From CAYMLQ01 sp964390795 (GTDB taxonomy: Bacteria; Verrucomicrobiota; Kiritimatiellia; RFP12; UBA1067), in contig CAYMLQ010000113.1 in assembly GCA_964390795.1 (NCBI GenBank), positions 1-14,728 on the forward strand: 14,728 nt of DNA, in the 5' to 3' direction. Shown here piece by piece: positions 6,368 through 13,307 of this stretch. Numbering within the stretch: position 1 is the first letter of the stretch; every line of letters starts with the position of its first letter. The translations under genes were made by a program, and so were the position numbers. The notes beneath the pieces are model-generated. The model was not told the DNA's origin, did not search any database, and saw only the letters and a program-made list of their open reading frames with translations.

Positions 6368-7384
6368 ATGAACGCAACTGAACGCATGTGCGCCGCGCTC
6401 CGGCGCGAGACGCCCGACCGCATCCCGACTTTTGAGTGGTTTATCGACGTGTCGGTCGGCCGCGCGCTGACCGGCTCTGACGATCCGTTCGACGTGGTCG
6501 AGCGCTTGGACATCGACGGGATCAACATCCGGCCCGATTACACCAAGCGTTTTATCGACGCGCAAACGTTCGAGGACGAGTGGGGCAACCGCCGCCAGCT
6601 CACCGGCGACTGCATCCCCGCCGTGGTCGCGCAGCCCCTCTCCGATGTCACGCGCCACCTCGACTTCTCCTTTCCCGACCCGCACGCCGACCACCGCTTC
6701 GCCACCCTGCGCCGCGCCGTCGAGCGCTTCGGCGAAACGCGCGCCATCGTGTTCAACCTGCGCGACGGCTTCTCCGACCTGCGCGACCTGCTGGGCTACG
6801 AGGAGGCGCTCATGGCGCCCCTGGTCGAGCCCGAAGCCTGCGCCGCGTTCCTCGACCGCATCGTCACCTACAACCTGGCGGTGGCCGAGCACGCGGTCCG
6901 CACCTTCGGCGTCAAGATCATCGCCACCACTGACGACGTGGCCATGGCCGCCGGCCCCCTCTTCCCTCCCGACGTCTATGTTGCGCAGCTCCTGCCTTCG
7001 TTCCGCCGCGCGATCCAGGGCTTCAAGGCGCTGGGCTGCCTGACCGTGAAACACTGCGACGGCAACGTGCTTCCGCTGGTGGACCACTGGATCGACGCGG
7101 GCATCGACTGCCTCGACCCGATCGACCCGGGCGCGGGCCTGACCATGGCCGCGATGAAGACCGCGTACGGCGACCGCCTCGCGCTCAAAGGCAACATCGA
7201 CTGCGTCAACACCCTCTGCACCGGCTCCCCCGACGACGTGCGCGGGGAGGTGCGCCGCTGCATCGCCGACGCCGGCCCGACCGGTCTGATCGTCTCCTCC
7301 AGCAACACGATCCACCGCGGCGTGAAGCCCGATAACTACCGCGCGCTGCTGGAGTCGTTGCGGACGTACGGGAATCTTCGGTAG
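6368..7384 (+). CDS. Uroporphyrinogen decarboxylase (UroD/MtaA-fold) family protein
   Basis: A 338-residue cytoplasmic protein. The start MNATERMCAALRRETPDRIPTF is the usual N-terminus of UroD-like and methylcobamide:CoM methyltransferase-like proteins (ER...AL...E.PDR.P). Later parts fit a TIM barrel: IATTDDVAMAAGPLFPP, then VKHCDGNVLPLVDHWIDAGIDCLDPIDP (His229, Cys230, Asp231), LKGNIDC and a TGLIVSSSNTIHRGVKPDN end. Corrinoid methyltransferases of this fold usually bind zinc through HxC plus a later Cys; here the pattern is HCD, so methyltransferase activity is not assured. Genuine HemE is unlikely because the classical substrate-cleft motifs are absent. It follows the HzsA-like gene by 111 nt. 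No Shine-Dalgarno precedes the ATG; the leader is pyrimidine-rich. Function in the locus is unknown. Confidence 0.83.
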   Translation: MNATERMCAALRRETPDRIPTFEWFIDVSVGRALTGSDDPFDVVERLDIDGINIRPDYTKRFIDAQTFEDEWGNRRQLTGDCIPAVVAQPLSDVTRHLDFSFPDPHADHRFATLRRAVERFGETRAIVFNLRDGFSDLRDLLGYEEALMAPLVEPEACAAFLDRIVTYNLAVAEHAVRTFGVKIIATTDDVAMAAGPLFPPDVYVAQLLPSFRRAIQGFKALGCLTVKHCDGNVLPLVDHWIDAGIDCLDPIDPGAGLTMAAMKTAYGDRLALKGNIDCVNTLCTGSPDDVRGEVRRCIADAGPTGLIVSSSNTIHRGVKPDNYRALLESLRTYGNLR

Positions 7385-7449
7385 GGACGCCTCCCCGAGG
7401 CGTCCGCGGCGGCAGGGATCTGCGGCGGTTTACGGGGAACCCCCCTACC
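7380..7449. repeat. REP-like palindromic element between UroD-like and rhaT-like genes
   Basis: About 70 nt bounded by the inverted heptamers GGTAGGG (7380-7386) and CCCTACC (7443-7449). Inside is a perfect 9-bp stem, GGACGCCTC (7385-7393) with GAGGCGTCC (7397-7405) around a CCC loop, then GCGGCGG-rich sequence and GGGGAACCCC. It begins over the UroD stop codon. From memory, similar bounded elements are dispersed in Verrucomicrobiota/Kiritimatiellota genomes. The strong hairpin may also lower read-through or protect mRNA 3' ends; no T-tract follows, so it is not called a terminator. Confidence 0.7.
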
Positions 7450-7458
7450 AGTAAAAAC

Positions 7459-7464
7459 AGGAGA
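7459..7464 (+). promoter_or_regulatory. Shine-Dalgarno site of the RhaT-type permease
   Basis: AGGAGA lies 6 nt before the ATG at 7471. It is worth noting because the flanking UroD-like and kinase genes lack such a site, so this gene is translated conventionally while its neighbours appear not to be. Confidence 0.8.
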
Positions 7465-7470
7465 ACAGTC

Positions 7471-8481
7471 ATGACAACGGGATTGATGTTGATCGTACTC
7501 GGTGCGCTGTGCGGCGGGTCCTTCGGGCTGCCCAGCAAGTTCGTGCGCAAGGGAACCCCTTGGGAAACGCTCTGGGGGCCCTTCTTCCTCTTCGCCACGA
7601 TCCTCCTGCCGCTCCTCGTGGGGCCGGTTCTGGTGAAGGACCTGTTCGGCATTTGCGGTTCGCTCGCGCCCAGCCAGTGGCTCGGCCCCGTGGCGTTCGG
7701 GTTCCTCTGGGGCTTAGGGTCGATGACGCTGGGCCTCAGCTTCGCCTTCGTGGGCCTCTCGCTCGCCTACGCGATCAACTATGGCGTGCAGATCGCGTTC
7801 GGCATGCTCGGCCCGGCGCTGATCTTCACGCCGTGCGTGTTCGGCACGGCCAAAGGCGCGGTGATGCTGGCTGGCGCGGCGGTCTGCATCCTGGGCGTGG
7901 TCGTGTCCGGCAGGGCCGCGCTGCTCAAGGAGCGCGGCGGGGGCACCGGTCAGGCTCCGCGCAACCTCGGCAAAGGCATCGCCGTGGCCGTGCTTTCCGG
8001 CGTGCTCTGCGCCTGCTACGCGCTGGCCTTCGGCTTCGGCAGCGCCGTCATGAAGCAGGCCTCGGCAGAACCGTTCGCCAATCCGGACTGGCGGGCGAGC
8101 TTCGCTGTGACGGCCCTCGCGCTCTGGGGCGGCTCGCTCTCCGCATGCGGCTACTGCGCTTATAAGCTGACCGCGAACAAGACCTGGCGTACGCTGGCAC
8201 AGCCTGGCGTCCTGCCGGTCTATGTGATCGCGCTCGTGATGGCCCTCTTGCACGACGGCGCGATCGCCTGTTTCGGCGTGGGCTGCCCGAAGCTCGGGGC
8301 GCTCGGCGTCTCGGTCGGCTATGCGATCTTCATGTCGCTCGCGATTTTCACGGGCACGATCAACGGCTTCCTGACCGGCGAATGGCGCGGCGCCGACGCG
8401 CGCGCCGTGACCGGCATCCGGCTCGCCCTCGCGATTCTGGTGGCTGGCGTCTGTATTCTGGCCTATGCGAACGGATTGTGA
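7471..8481 (+). CDS. rhaT: RhaT-type L-rhamnose/H+ symporter family permease
   Basis: A 336-residue inner-membrane protein, close to the usual length of RhaT (about 344). About ten hydrophobic segments alternate with short loops. Landmarks are the N-terminal GALCGGSFGLPSKFVRKGTPWETLWGPFF segment, the WGLGSMTLGLSFAFVGLSLAYAINYGVQIAFG helices and a C-terminal GEWRGADARAVTGIRLALAILVAGV segment, all in RhaT order. RhaT imports L-rhamnose, and some relatives other deoxysugars, with protons. The kinase downstream looks more like a fuculokinase, so the true substrate may be L-fucose, L-rhamnose or a modified form. It sits between the UroD-like gene and the kinase, with its own clear ribosome binding site. 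Family call is firm; substrate is inferred. Confidence 0.87.
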   Translation: MTTGLMLIVLGALCGGSFGLPSKFVRKGTPWETLWGPFFLFATILLPLLVGPVLVKDLFGICGSLAPSQWLGPVAFGFLWGLGSMTLGLSFAFVGLSLAYAINYGVQIAFGMLGPALIFTPCVFGTAKGAVMLAGAAVCILGVVVSGRAALLKERGGGTGQAPRNLGKGIAVAVLSGVLCACYALAFGFGSAVMKQASAEPFANPDWRASFAVTALALWGGSLSACGYCAYKLTANKTWRTLAQPGVLPVYVIALVMALLHDGAIACFGVGCPKLGALGVSVGYAIFMSLAIFTGTINGFLTGEWRGADARAVTGIRLALAILVAGVCILAYANGL

Positions 8482-8515
8482 GGGGAGAAGGTTGAGCGTT
8501 CCCGTAAATCCCACC

Positions 8516-8544
8516 TTGCATCCCCCCGCCGTTTCTCTTATCCT
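8516..8544 (+). promoter_or_regulatory. Promoter of the FGGY kinase with a start codon almost at the transcription start
   Basis: -35 TTGCAT (8516-8521), 17 bp, -10 TATCCT (8539-8544). Predicted transcription start is around 8551, exactly at an in-frame GTG and 6 nt before the ATG at 8557. No Shine-Dalgarno is present. The kinase therefore seems to have its own promoter and a leaderless or near-leaderless mRNA, in addition to any read-through from rhaT. Confidence 0.65.
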
Positions 8545-8556
8545 TTTTTTGTGTCC

Positions 8557-10200
8557 ATGACCAAAATGAATGCCCAACCCCATACATCCCGCACGCTCCT
8601 CGCCGCTGTCGATCTCGGCTCGACCTCAACCAAGGTCTGCCTCTACACGCCGGACGGCCGCTGCGCGGCCTCCGCTTCGCGCCCGACCGAGCGCTATAAC
8701 CCGTATGCCGCGTCACACCCCGAGTGGGTCTTTTGGAACCCCGACGCGATCTGGAGTGGCGTGGGCGAGGCCTTTCGCGAGGTGCTTGCGGCCATCGATG
8801 ACCCGGCGCGTGTCGCGGGCGTGGCCGTGACCGGCATGGGCATGGACGGCGTGCCGGTAGATGAGAAAGGCAACACGCTTTATCCCTTCATCAGTTGGCA
8901 CTGCGGGCGTACCGCACCGCAAGCCTCCTGGTGGGAAAAAACCGTCGGCGCGGAGCGGACGTTCGGCATCGCCGGCTTTCCGCCCTGGGCCATGACCGGC
9001 GTGATGCGCGTGCGCTGGATGCTGGAACACGAGCCCGAGGTCATCAAGCAGGCCACGTCGTGGCTGCTGATCGAAGATTTCGTGAACTTCCGTCTCTGCG
9101 GCGTGCGGGCGACCGATCCGAGCATGGCGAGTTGCATGCTGCTGCTTGACCAGAAAGCACGCTGCTGGTCGGACGAGTTGGTCGCCGCTTCCGGCATTCC
9201 GCGAAGGCTGTTGCCAGCGATCCGGACCTCGGGCACTTTATTGGGAACGGTTCACGCCGCAGCCTCGCGTGTGACGGGCCTGCCGCAGGGCACGCCGGTC
9301 GTGCTGGGCGGACAGGATCATTTGTGCGGCACGCTGCCGGTCGGCGCACACCGGCCGGGCGTGGTCTCGAACGTGATGGGCAGTTGGGAGAATCTGATCG
9401 CCACGGTGGCGCGAACCTCTTGCGAAGCGTGCTCGGAGAGCCCGCGCCACCCAGGTGGCCCGCGACCTCCGGGCGCGGCAGGTTCTGCACTAACGACGTG
9501 CGACTGGGCGCTGGGCCGCGCGGGCATCTGCGTGCAGGCGCATGTCGCGCCGGGGCGCACCGCAGTCTGGGGCGGCTCGCCGTCGGCCTCGGCGCTGACG
9601 TGGTTCCGCGAGATGACAGGCGATGCGGAGCGGCCCTGGGAGGACGTGATCGCCGCGTGCGAGCGCGACTCGCAGCCGGGCGCGGGCGGCGTGCTCTTTC
9701 TGCCGTACCTCTCCTCGGCCGCATGCCCCGTGAACGACGGGCGCGCAGCGGGCGCCTTTATCGGCCTGCTCAACACGACCGCCAAGGCCGACCTCTACCG
9801 CGCGGTAATCGAGGGCCTTAATTTCCAGTTCCAGCACATCCTCCAGACCATGGAGCGGAGCATGTGTACGCGCTTTGAGAGGATCGTTGCCTCGGGCGGA
9901 GCGACCCGCAACGCCTTCTGGCTTCAGAACAAGGCCGACATTTCCGGAATGGACGTCGAGGTCTCGGAAGTTCAAGACACCTCGCCGCTCGGCGCTGCGC
10001 TGCTGGCGGGCGTGGCGCTCGGCGTCTGGCGCGACCTTGACGAAGCGGTGGACCGCGTGAAAGGTTCGACCCGCACGTTCCATCCCGATGCGGCCCGCCA
10101 CGCGCGTTACAAGCCGCTGTCCGACATCTATCAGTCGCTCGCGCCCGCCCTGAGCCCGGCCAACCACGCCTTAGCGGACTGGCGCGGCTGTAAGGCCTAG
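8557..10200 (+). CDS. FGGY-family carbohydrate kinase, L-fuculokinase-like
   Basis: A cytoplasmic sugar kinase of 547 residues from the ATG at 8557 (549 from the GTG at 8551; another ATG at 8566). The phosphate-binding signature DLGSTSTK is near the N-terminus, GMGMDGVPVDEKGNTLYPFISWHCGRTA follows, ASGIPRRLLPAI in the middle, and VVLGGQDHLCG carries the expected catalytic aspartate. The C-terminal FGGY domain has IEGLNFQFQHIL, IVASGGATRN and SPLGAALLAGVALG. The spacing and wording resemble E. coli FucK more than XylB or RhaB. It probably phosphorylates the ketose form of a deoxysugar imported by the RhaT-like permease; no isomerase or aldolase is in the window. Oddity: after GSWENLIATVAR comes a low-complexity Cys/Pro/Gly stretch encoded by a palindromic element (9413-9485). 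Confidence 0.85.
   Translation: MTKMNAQPHTSRTLLAAVDLGSTSTKVCLYTPDGRCAASASRPTERYNPYAASHPEWVFWNPDAIWSGVGEAFREVLAAIDDPARVAGVAVTGMGMDGVPVDEKGNTLYPFISWHCGRTAPQASWWEKTVGAERTFGIAGFPPWAMTGVMRVRWMLEHEPEVIKQATSWLLIEDFVNFRLCGVRATDPSMASCMLLLDQKARCWSDELVAASGIPRRLLPAIRTSGTLLGTVHAAASRVTGLPQGTPVVLGGQDHLCGTLPVGAHRPGVVSNVMGSWENLIATVARTSCEACSESPRHPGGPRPPGAAGSALTTCDWALGRAGICVQAHVAPGRTAVWGGSPSASALTWFREMTGDAERPWEDVIAACERDSQPGAGGVLFLPYLSSAACPVNDGRAAGAFIGLLNTTAKADLYRAVIEGLNFQFQHILQTMERSMCTRFERIVASGGATRNAFWLQNKADISGMDVEVSEVQDTSPLGAALLAGVALGVWRDLDEAVDRVKGSTRTFHPDAARHARYKPLSDIYQSLAPALSPANHALADWRGCKA
9413..9485. repeat. Palindromic REP/MITE-like element inside the kinase coding sequence
   Basis: A 73-nt segment bounded by inverted GAACCT (9413-9418) and AGGTTC (9480-9485). 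Nested inside are CGGAG (9434-9438) with CTCCG (9467-9471), and GCCACC (9446-9451) with GGTGGC (9454-9459) around CA. The encoded residues are low-complexity (SCEACSESPRHPGGPRPPG) and fit no FGGY motif, while recognisable kinase sequence surrounds them. The frame stays open. This looks like an in-frame insertion of a mobile palindromic repeat. Confidence 0.6.
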
Positions 10201-10206
10201 CCGCGC
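10182..10206 (+). terminator. Possible hairpin terminator at the end of the kinase gene
   Basis: GCGCGGCT (10182-10189) and AGCCGCGC (10199-10206) form a perfect 8-bp GC-rich stem with a 9-nt loop spanning the kinase stop codon. No T-tract follows, so intrinsic termination is uncertain. It could equally be a 3'-end stabiliser. Confidence 0.35.
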
Positions 10207-10211
10207 ATTAA

Positions 10212-10257
10212 GAACTATAAGTTCCTGCTTCAACTGCCAGCGCCCGTCGGGTATACT
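10212..10257 (+). promoter_or_regulatory. Promoter region of the amidase gene with short leader
   Basis: The -10 TATACT (10252-10257) is strong (5 of 6). A -35 at 17 bp is weak (TTCAAC, 10229-10234). A palindrome, GAACT-ATA-AGTTC (10212-10224), lies just upstream of the -35 and may be an operator. Only 15 nt separate the -10 from the ATG at 10273, so the leader would be about 8-10 nt, without a Shine-Dalgarno. Confidence 0.5.
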
Positions 10258-10272
10258 CTCCCGCGCAAACTT

Positions 10273-11490
10273 ATGAGCCATTCCCGACTGTCCCTCCTAT
10301 TCTTTCTCGTCTGTACGTTCGCGCTCCTTCCCGAATCCAAAAGCGACCCCGTCGGCACCTCCCTCGCGTGGAAGAGCCTCCCGTACGTCCAGAACGCCAT
10401 CGGCATCACCAACTACGCTTGGGATGGCGACTCGCTCTGTTTCTCGAATGAGCAGCACCTCATCCGCTTCTATCAGGGCCGGCGCAAATCCGATGTCAAC
10501 GGCACGACCGTCTGGCTCAACGCCTCCCCCGACGGCTCAGTGACGGGCGGCGACTGGCGCATCGCCTCAACCGACCTCGATCTGCTGCTCCTGTCGGTCC
10601 TGCCGACAGAGGAAGGCGCGCCGAAGCCGCTTCGCGTCCTGCTCGACCCCGGCCACGGCGGCGAGGACGACGGCGCCAGCAGCAAGAGCCCCGCCGTGAA
10701 AGAGAAGGACCTCAACCTCGCCCTAGCCCTCAAGCTCGGCGCGCGCCTGACCGGCGCGGGGCTGCAGGTGTCTTACACGCGTACCAATGACACGACCCTC
10801 GCGCTTGACGAGCGTTCCCGGCTGGCGCGCAAGGGCGCGGCTGACCTCTTTGTGAGCGTACACGCCAACTACGCGTCCAACGCGGGCGCCGCCGGCGTCG
10901 AAACCTACGTGTTGCCGCCCAGCGGTTACCCCGGCACAGCGGACGGCAGCCGCGTGCGCGGCTGGCAAATCGGTAACCGCAACGATTACCACAACACCCT
11001 GCTCGGCTTCTCCATTCACCGCAATCTGGCCGTGCTGGGCCAGGTCCCCGACCGCGGACTCAAGCGCCAGTCGTTCTTCGTCCTGCGTGAGACGAGCTGC
11101 CCCGCCGTCCTGCTCGAATTCGGCTTCCTCTCCAACCCCGCCGAAACCCAAAAGATGCTGGATGCGGCGTGGCAGGAGAAATGCGCCGCCGCTATCACCG
11201 ACGGCATCCTCTCGTACTCGAAGAAGGTCGAAGCCCTCGACAGGGCGGTCGCAGAAAAACGCGCGCACGACGCCGACACAAACGAGCGCTGGCGACTCCA
11301 CCTGACGGCGCAGGCGGCCAAGAAGGCTGCCGCGCAACCCGTCAGGCGGGCCGAGGCGGCGAGCCCCAGCCCCACAACCACCGTGCACAGCGTGTCCGCC
11401 GCGCTCTCAAGCTCCAGCGGCACGACGAACACGCTCCCCCTCGAACTTAATACGCTGATCGAGTACTACGCGACCGGCGAAGCGGAATAA
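10273..11490 (+). CDS. Secreted N-acetylmuramoyl-L-alanine amidase (Amidase_3/AmiC type)
   Basis: A 405-residue exported zinc amidase that cleaves the lactyl-peptide bond of peptidoglycan during cell separation or wall remodelling. A signal peptide covers about residues 1-24 (hydrophobic LSLLFFLVCTFALL). Residues about 25-110 form an extra N-terminal domain resembling the stalk domains found before such amidases (FYQGRRKSDVNGTTVWLNASPDG). The Amidase_3 domain spans about 116-315. Zinc ligands are His128 (DPGHGG), Glu144 (KEKDLN) and His197 (SVHAN); the catalytic glutamate is Glu282 (LLEFGFLSN). The tail (about 320-405) is charged, then Ala/Ser/Thr-rich, and probably flexible. The start has no Shine-Dalgarno, and a -10 lies 15 nt upstream. 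The next gene starts 5 nt after its stop, suggesting coexpression. Confidence 0.92.
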   Translation: MSHSRLSLLFFLVCTFALLPESKSDPVGTSLAWKSLPYVQNAIGITNYAWDGDSLCFSNEQHLIRFYQGRRKSDVNGTTVWLNASPDGSVTGGDWRIASTDLDLLLLSVLPTEEGAPKPLRVLLDPGHGGEDDGASSKSPAVKEKDLNLALALKLGARLTGAGLQVSYTRTNDTTLALDERSRLARKGAADLFVSVHANYASNAGAAGVETYVLPPSGYPGTADGSRVRGWQIGNRNDYHNTLLGFSIHRNLAVLGQVPDRGLKRQSFFVLRETSCPAVLLEFGFLSNPAETQKMLDAAWQEKCAAAITDGILSYSKKVEALDRAVAEKRAHDADTNERWRLHLTAQAAKKAAAQPVRRAEAASPSPTTTVHSVSAALSSSSGTTNTLPLELNTLIEYYATGEAE

Positions 11491-11495
11491 CCCCC

Positions 11496-13250
11496 ATGCA
11501 CCCCACCCCTCAACCCATCCCGACCCAAACGCCCACCACGCCCCGCCACTTGCTGCACACAGCCCTGCTCGGCGTTGCGCTCATGCTGATTCCCCTGCTG
11601 TTCGGACTCCTGTTCGTGATGCTCGTCCATAAGTGTACGCCTTCCCGCATGCCGCCGCCCGCCGAGACCGGCAGCATCACTAACCGACTGGCAGATGCCT
11701 CCATCACCAACCTGACCGACCTTCTCGCCCTGCGCCGCGACGCGCGCAGCGAGGGCTACGCCACAGACGAGATCGACCTGCGGATCTGGGCCGCCCACGC
11801 GACGCAGCCGACCGTCGTCTTCCACGTTCAGCCGCCCGAGCCCGGCGGGCGGTGGAACTGGCATGTGTCGCAGGACGGCCGCTACGCCATCGCCGTCGCC
11901 AACGGAACCGACGCGGTCGAGCGCCGCCAGGTGGGGCTCTTCGATCTGATCAGCGACACCTGGCTATGGAAGCGTACCCTGCCTTGGCCCGACACCCACG
12001 AGACGCCCTACGTCTTCGACCGCCACCTCGTGCTGCGCTACGTCAAGAATGCCACGCGGTTTGCCCTGGAGATCAACCCCGAAGGACAGATCACGTCGAT
12101 TGACAAGCTGGGGAAATCCGCGTTCGCCCCCCCGCCCGCCCTCGCGGCCAACCCCGCCTTTCCCGGCATGCCCGTGGCCGTCAAGAGCGGCGTCTTCTTT
12201 GTGAGTGAAGCGGACCAACAGGCCCTCGTCGGCTATGCGCAGGCGCGGCTTCCCGGCCTGCGTTACGCCGGCAAAGGCGACGACAACACCCTCTTCTCCG
12301 GCAACGGACTGCTGAAGTTCACCGTCGGAAACGGAGTCATCACGGTTTCCGACAGCCTCACCCAGACCGTGCTCCAGAAGCTCGCCGCCTGGCCGCACGC
12401 GACCAACACCTTTGTCACCGGCACGCTGACTACCCATGACGGCTCGGGGCTGAACGTGTTTCTCAGGACCGAGTTCGGCGGCGTCCCCGCCGTATCGCGC
12501 GAATGGTGCGTTGCAGCCGCCACCTACACCGGCACGGTCCTGCCCAGCTTCAACGCCGACGCGCTCGTCGCCAAACCGCGGCGGGCCTATCAGACCAAGG
12601 CCCTCTCGCGCGACAGCCGGTGGCAGCTCTCTGTGACGGCATCCAACGACCTGACCATCGCCGCAGCCCCCCGGAGCTACGAGGTCGCCCGAATCCCGCT
12701 GGGAGCACTGCTCGGCCGGAGCAGGCCCGTCAGCCACATGGCCTTTCTCGAAGAGGGCCGCTTTGTCGTGCTCCGCCAAGACGACAACTTCTGGCTGCTC
12801 GACTTCGACGCCGCACGGGGCTACGCCGGCCTGCTCGCGCGCCTGAGCGCCTCGGCTGAAGCGTCCGCCGCACTCGCGCGCGCACCGGCGGTCCACGTCG
12901 CGCCCCAGCCCGCACCCGCCGCAGCGGACGAAGACCCCTATTTCGCCGAAGAGCCGCCGACGGCCTTCCCCTCGCCCGCGCCCTTCGCCTTGCGCGCAGA
13001 GTGGCTCGCCAGCCATCAGGCGTGGCCCTACGCCGCCGCGCTGCTCGAAACGTGCGCGAGCTATTCCGCGCTCGATCCCCGCGCGCCTCGCGTCAACCCG
13101 CTGCTGCACGCGCAGGCCTGCCTACTCTCCGGTCAGAAACAGAAGGCTCGCCTGGTCTGCCGTGAGGCGCTACAGTCGCTCCTCCCCGACCGTTCCGACT
13201 ACAACCGCATGATCCGTTACCAGCTTCAAGGGCTCCTTTTCTCCCCTTGA
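11496..13250 (+). CDS. Membrane-anchored protein of unknown function, propeller-like with TPR-like tail
   Basis: A 584-residue protein I do not recognise. A Pro/Thr/Gln-rich cytoplasmic end (1-17) precedes one strong membrane segment (about 19-44, LLHTALLGVALMLIPLLFGLLFVMLV). Cys47 follows, but there is no proper lipobox, so a signal anchor is more likely than a lipoprotein. The large part (about 60-445) is beta-rich with repeated WxxxSQDGRYAIAVAN- and DDNFWLLDFD-like strands, suggesting a degenerate propeller. A Pro/Ala-rich linker (about 448-498) leads to an alpha-helical tail (499-584) with a TPR-like pattern (WPYAAALLETCASY...LLSGQKQKARLVCREAL). It starts 5 nt after the amidase stop without a Shine-Dalgarno, so translational coupling is likely. 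A role in envelope or peptidoglycan metabolism with the amidase is inferred from position only. Confidence 0.8.
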   Translation: MHPTPQPIPTQTPTTPRHLLHTALLGVALMLIPLLFGLLFVMLVHKCTPSRMPPPAETGSITNRLADASITNLTDLLALRRDARSEGYATDEIDLRIWAAHATQPTVVFHVQPPEPGGRWNWHVSQDGRYAIAVANGTDAVERRQVGLFDLISDTWLWKRTLPWPDTHETPYVFDRHLVLRYVKNATRFALEINPEGQITSIDKLGKSAFAPPPALAANPAFPGMPVAVKSGVFFVSEADQQALVGYAQARLPGLRYAGKGDDNTLFSGNGLLKFTVGNGVITVSDSLTQTVLQKLAAWPHATNTFVTGTLTTHDGSGLNVFLRTEFGGVPAVSREWCVAAATYTGTVLPSFNADALVAKPRRAYQTKALSRDSRWQLSVTASNDLTIAAAPRSYEVARIPLGALLGRSRPVSHMAFLEEGRFVVLRQDDNFWLLDFDAARGYAGLLARLSASAEASAALARAPAVHVAPQPAPAAADEDPYFAEEPPTAFPSPAPFALRAEWLASHQAWPYAAALLETCASYSALDPRAPRVNPLLHAQACLLSGQKQKARLVCREALQSLLPDRSDYNRMIRYQLQGLLFSP

Positions 13251-13276
13251 CACAGACCCCCTTCCCTTTGTACCTT
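13247..13276 (+). promoter_or_regulatory. Promoter of the elongation factor P gene
   Basis: A perfect -35 TTGACA (13247-13252), 18 bp, then -10 TACCTT (13271-13276) preceded by TG. The -35 box overlaps the stop codon of the upstream gene (13248-13250). The leader of about 25 nt contains AAAGAGG (13295-13301), 6 nt before the ATG at 13308. Confidence 0.75.
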
Positions 13277-13307
13277 AAAGCGCTTTTCAAACTTAAAGAG
13301 GATTACC

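Noticed and set aside
6272..7315. A 347-codon minus-strand frame
   Set aside because: Antisense to the UroD-family gene and running into the heptamer repeat. Val/Asp/Gly/Arg-biased translation without family features.
11964..13109. A 381-codon minus-strand frame
   Set aside because: Antisense to the 584-residue membrane protein. Low-complexity Gly/Arg/Glu-rich translation and no ribosome binding site.
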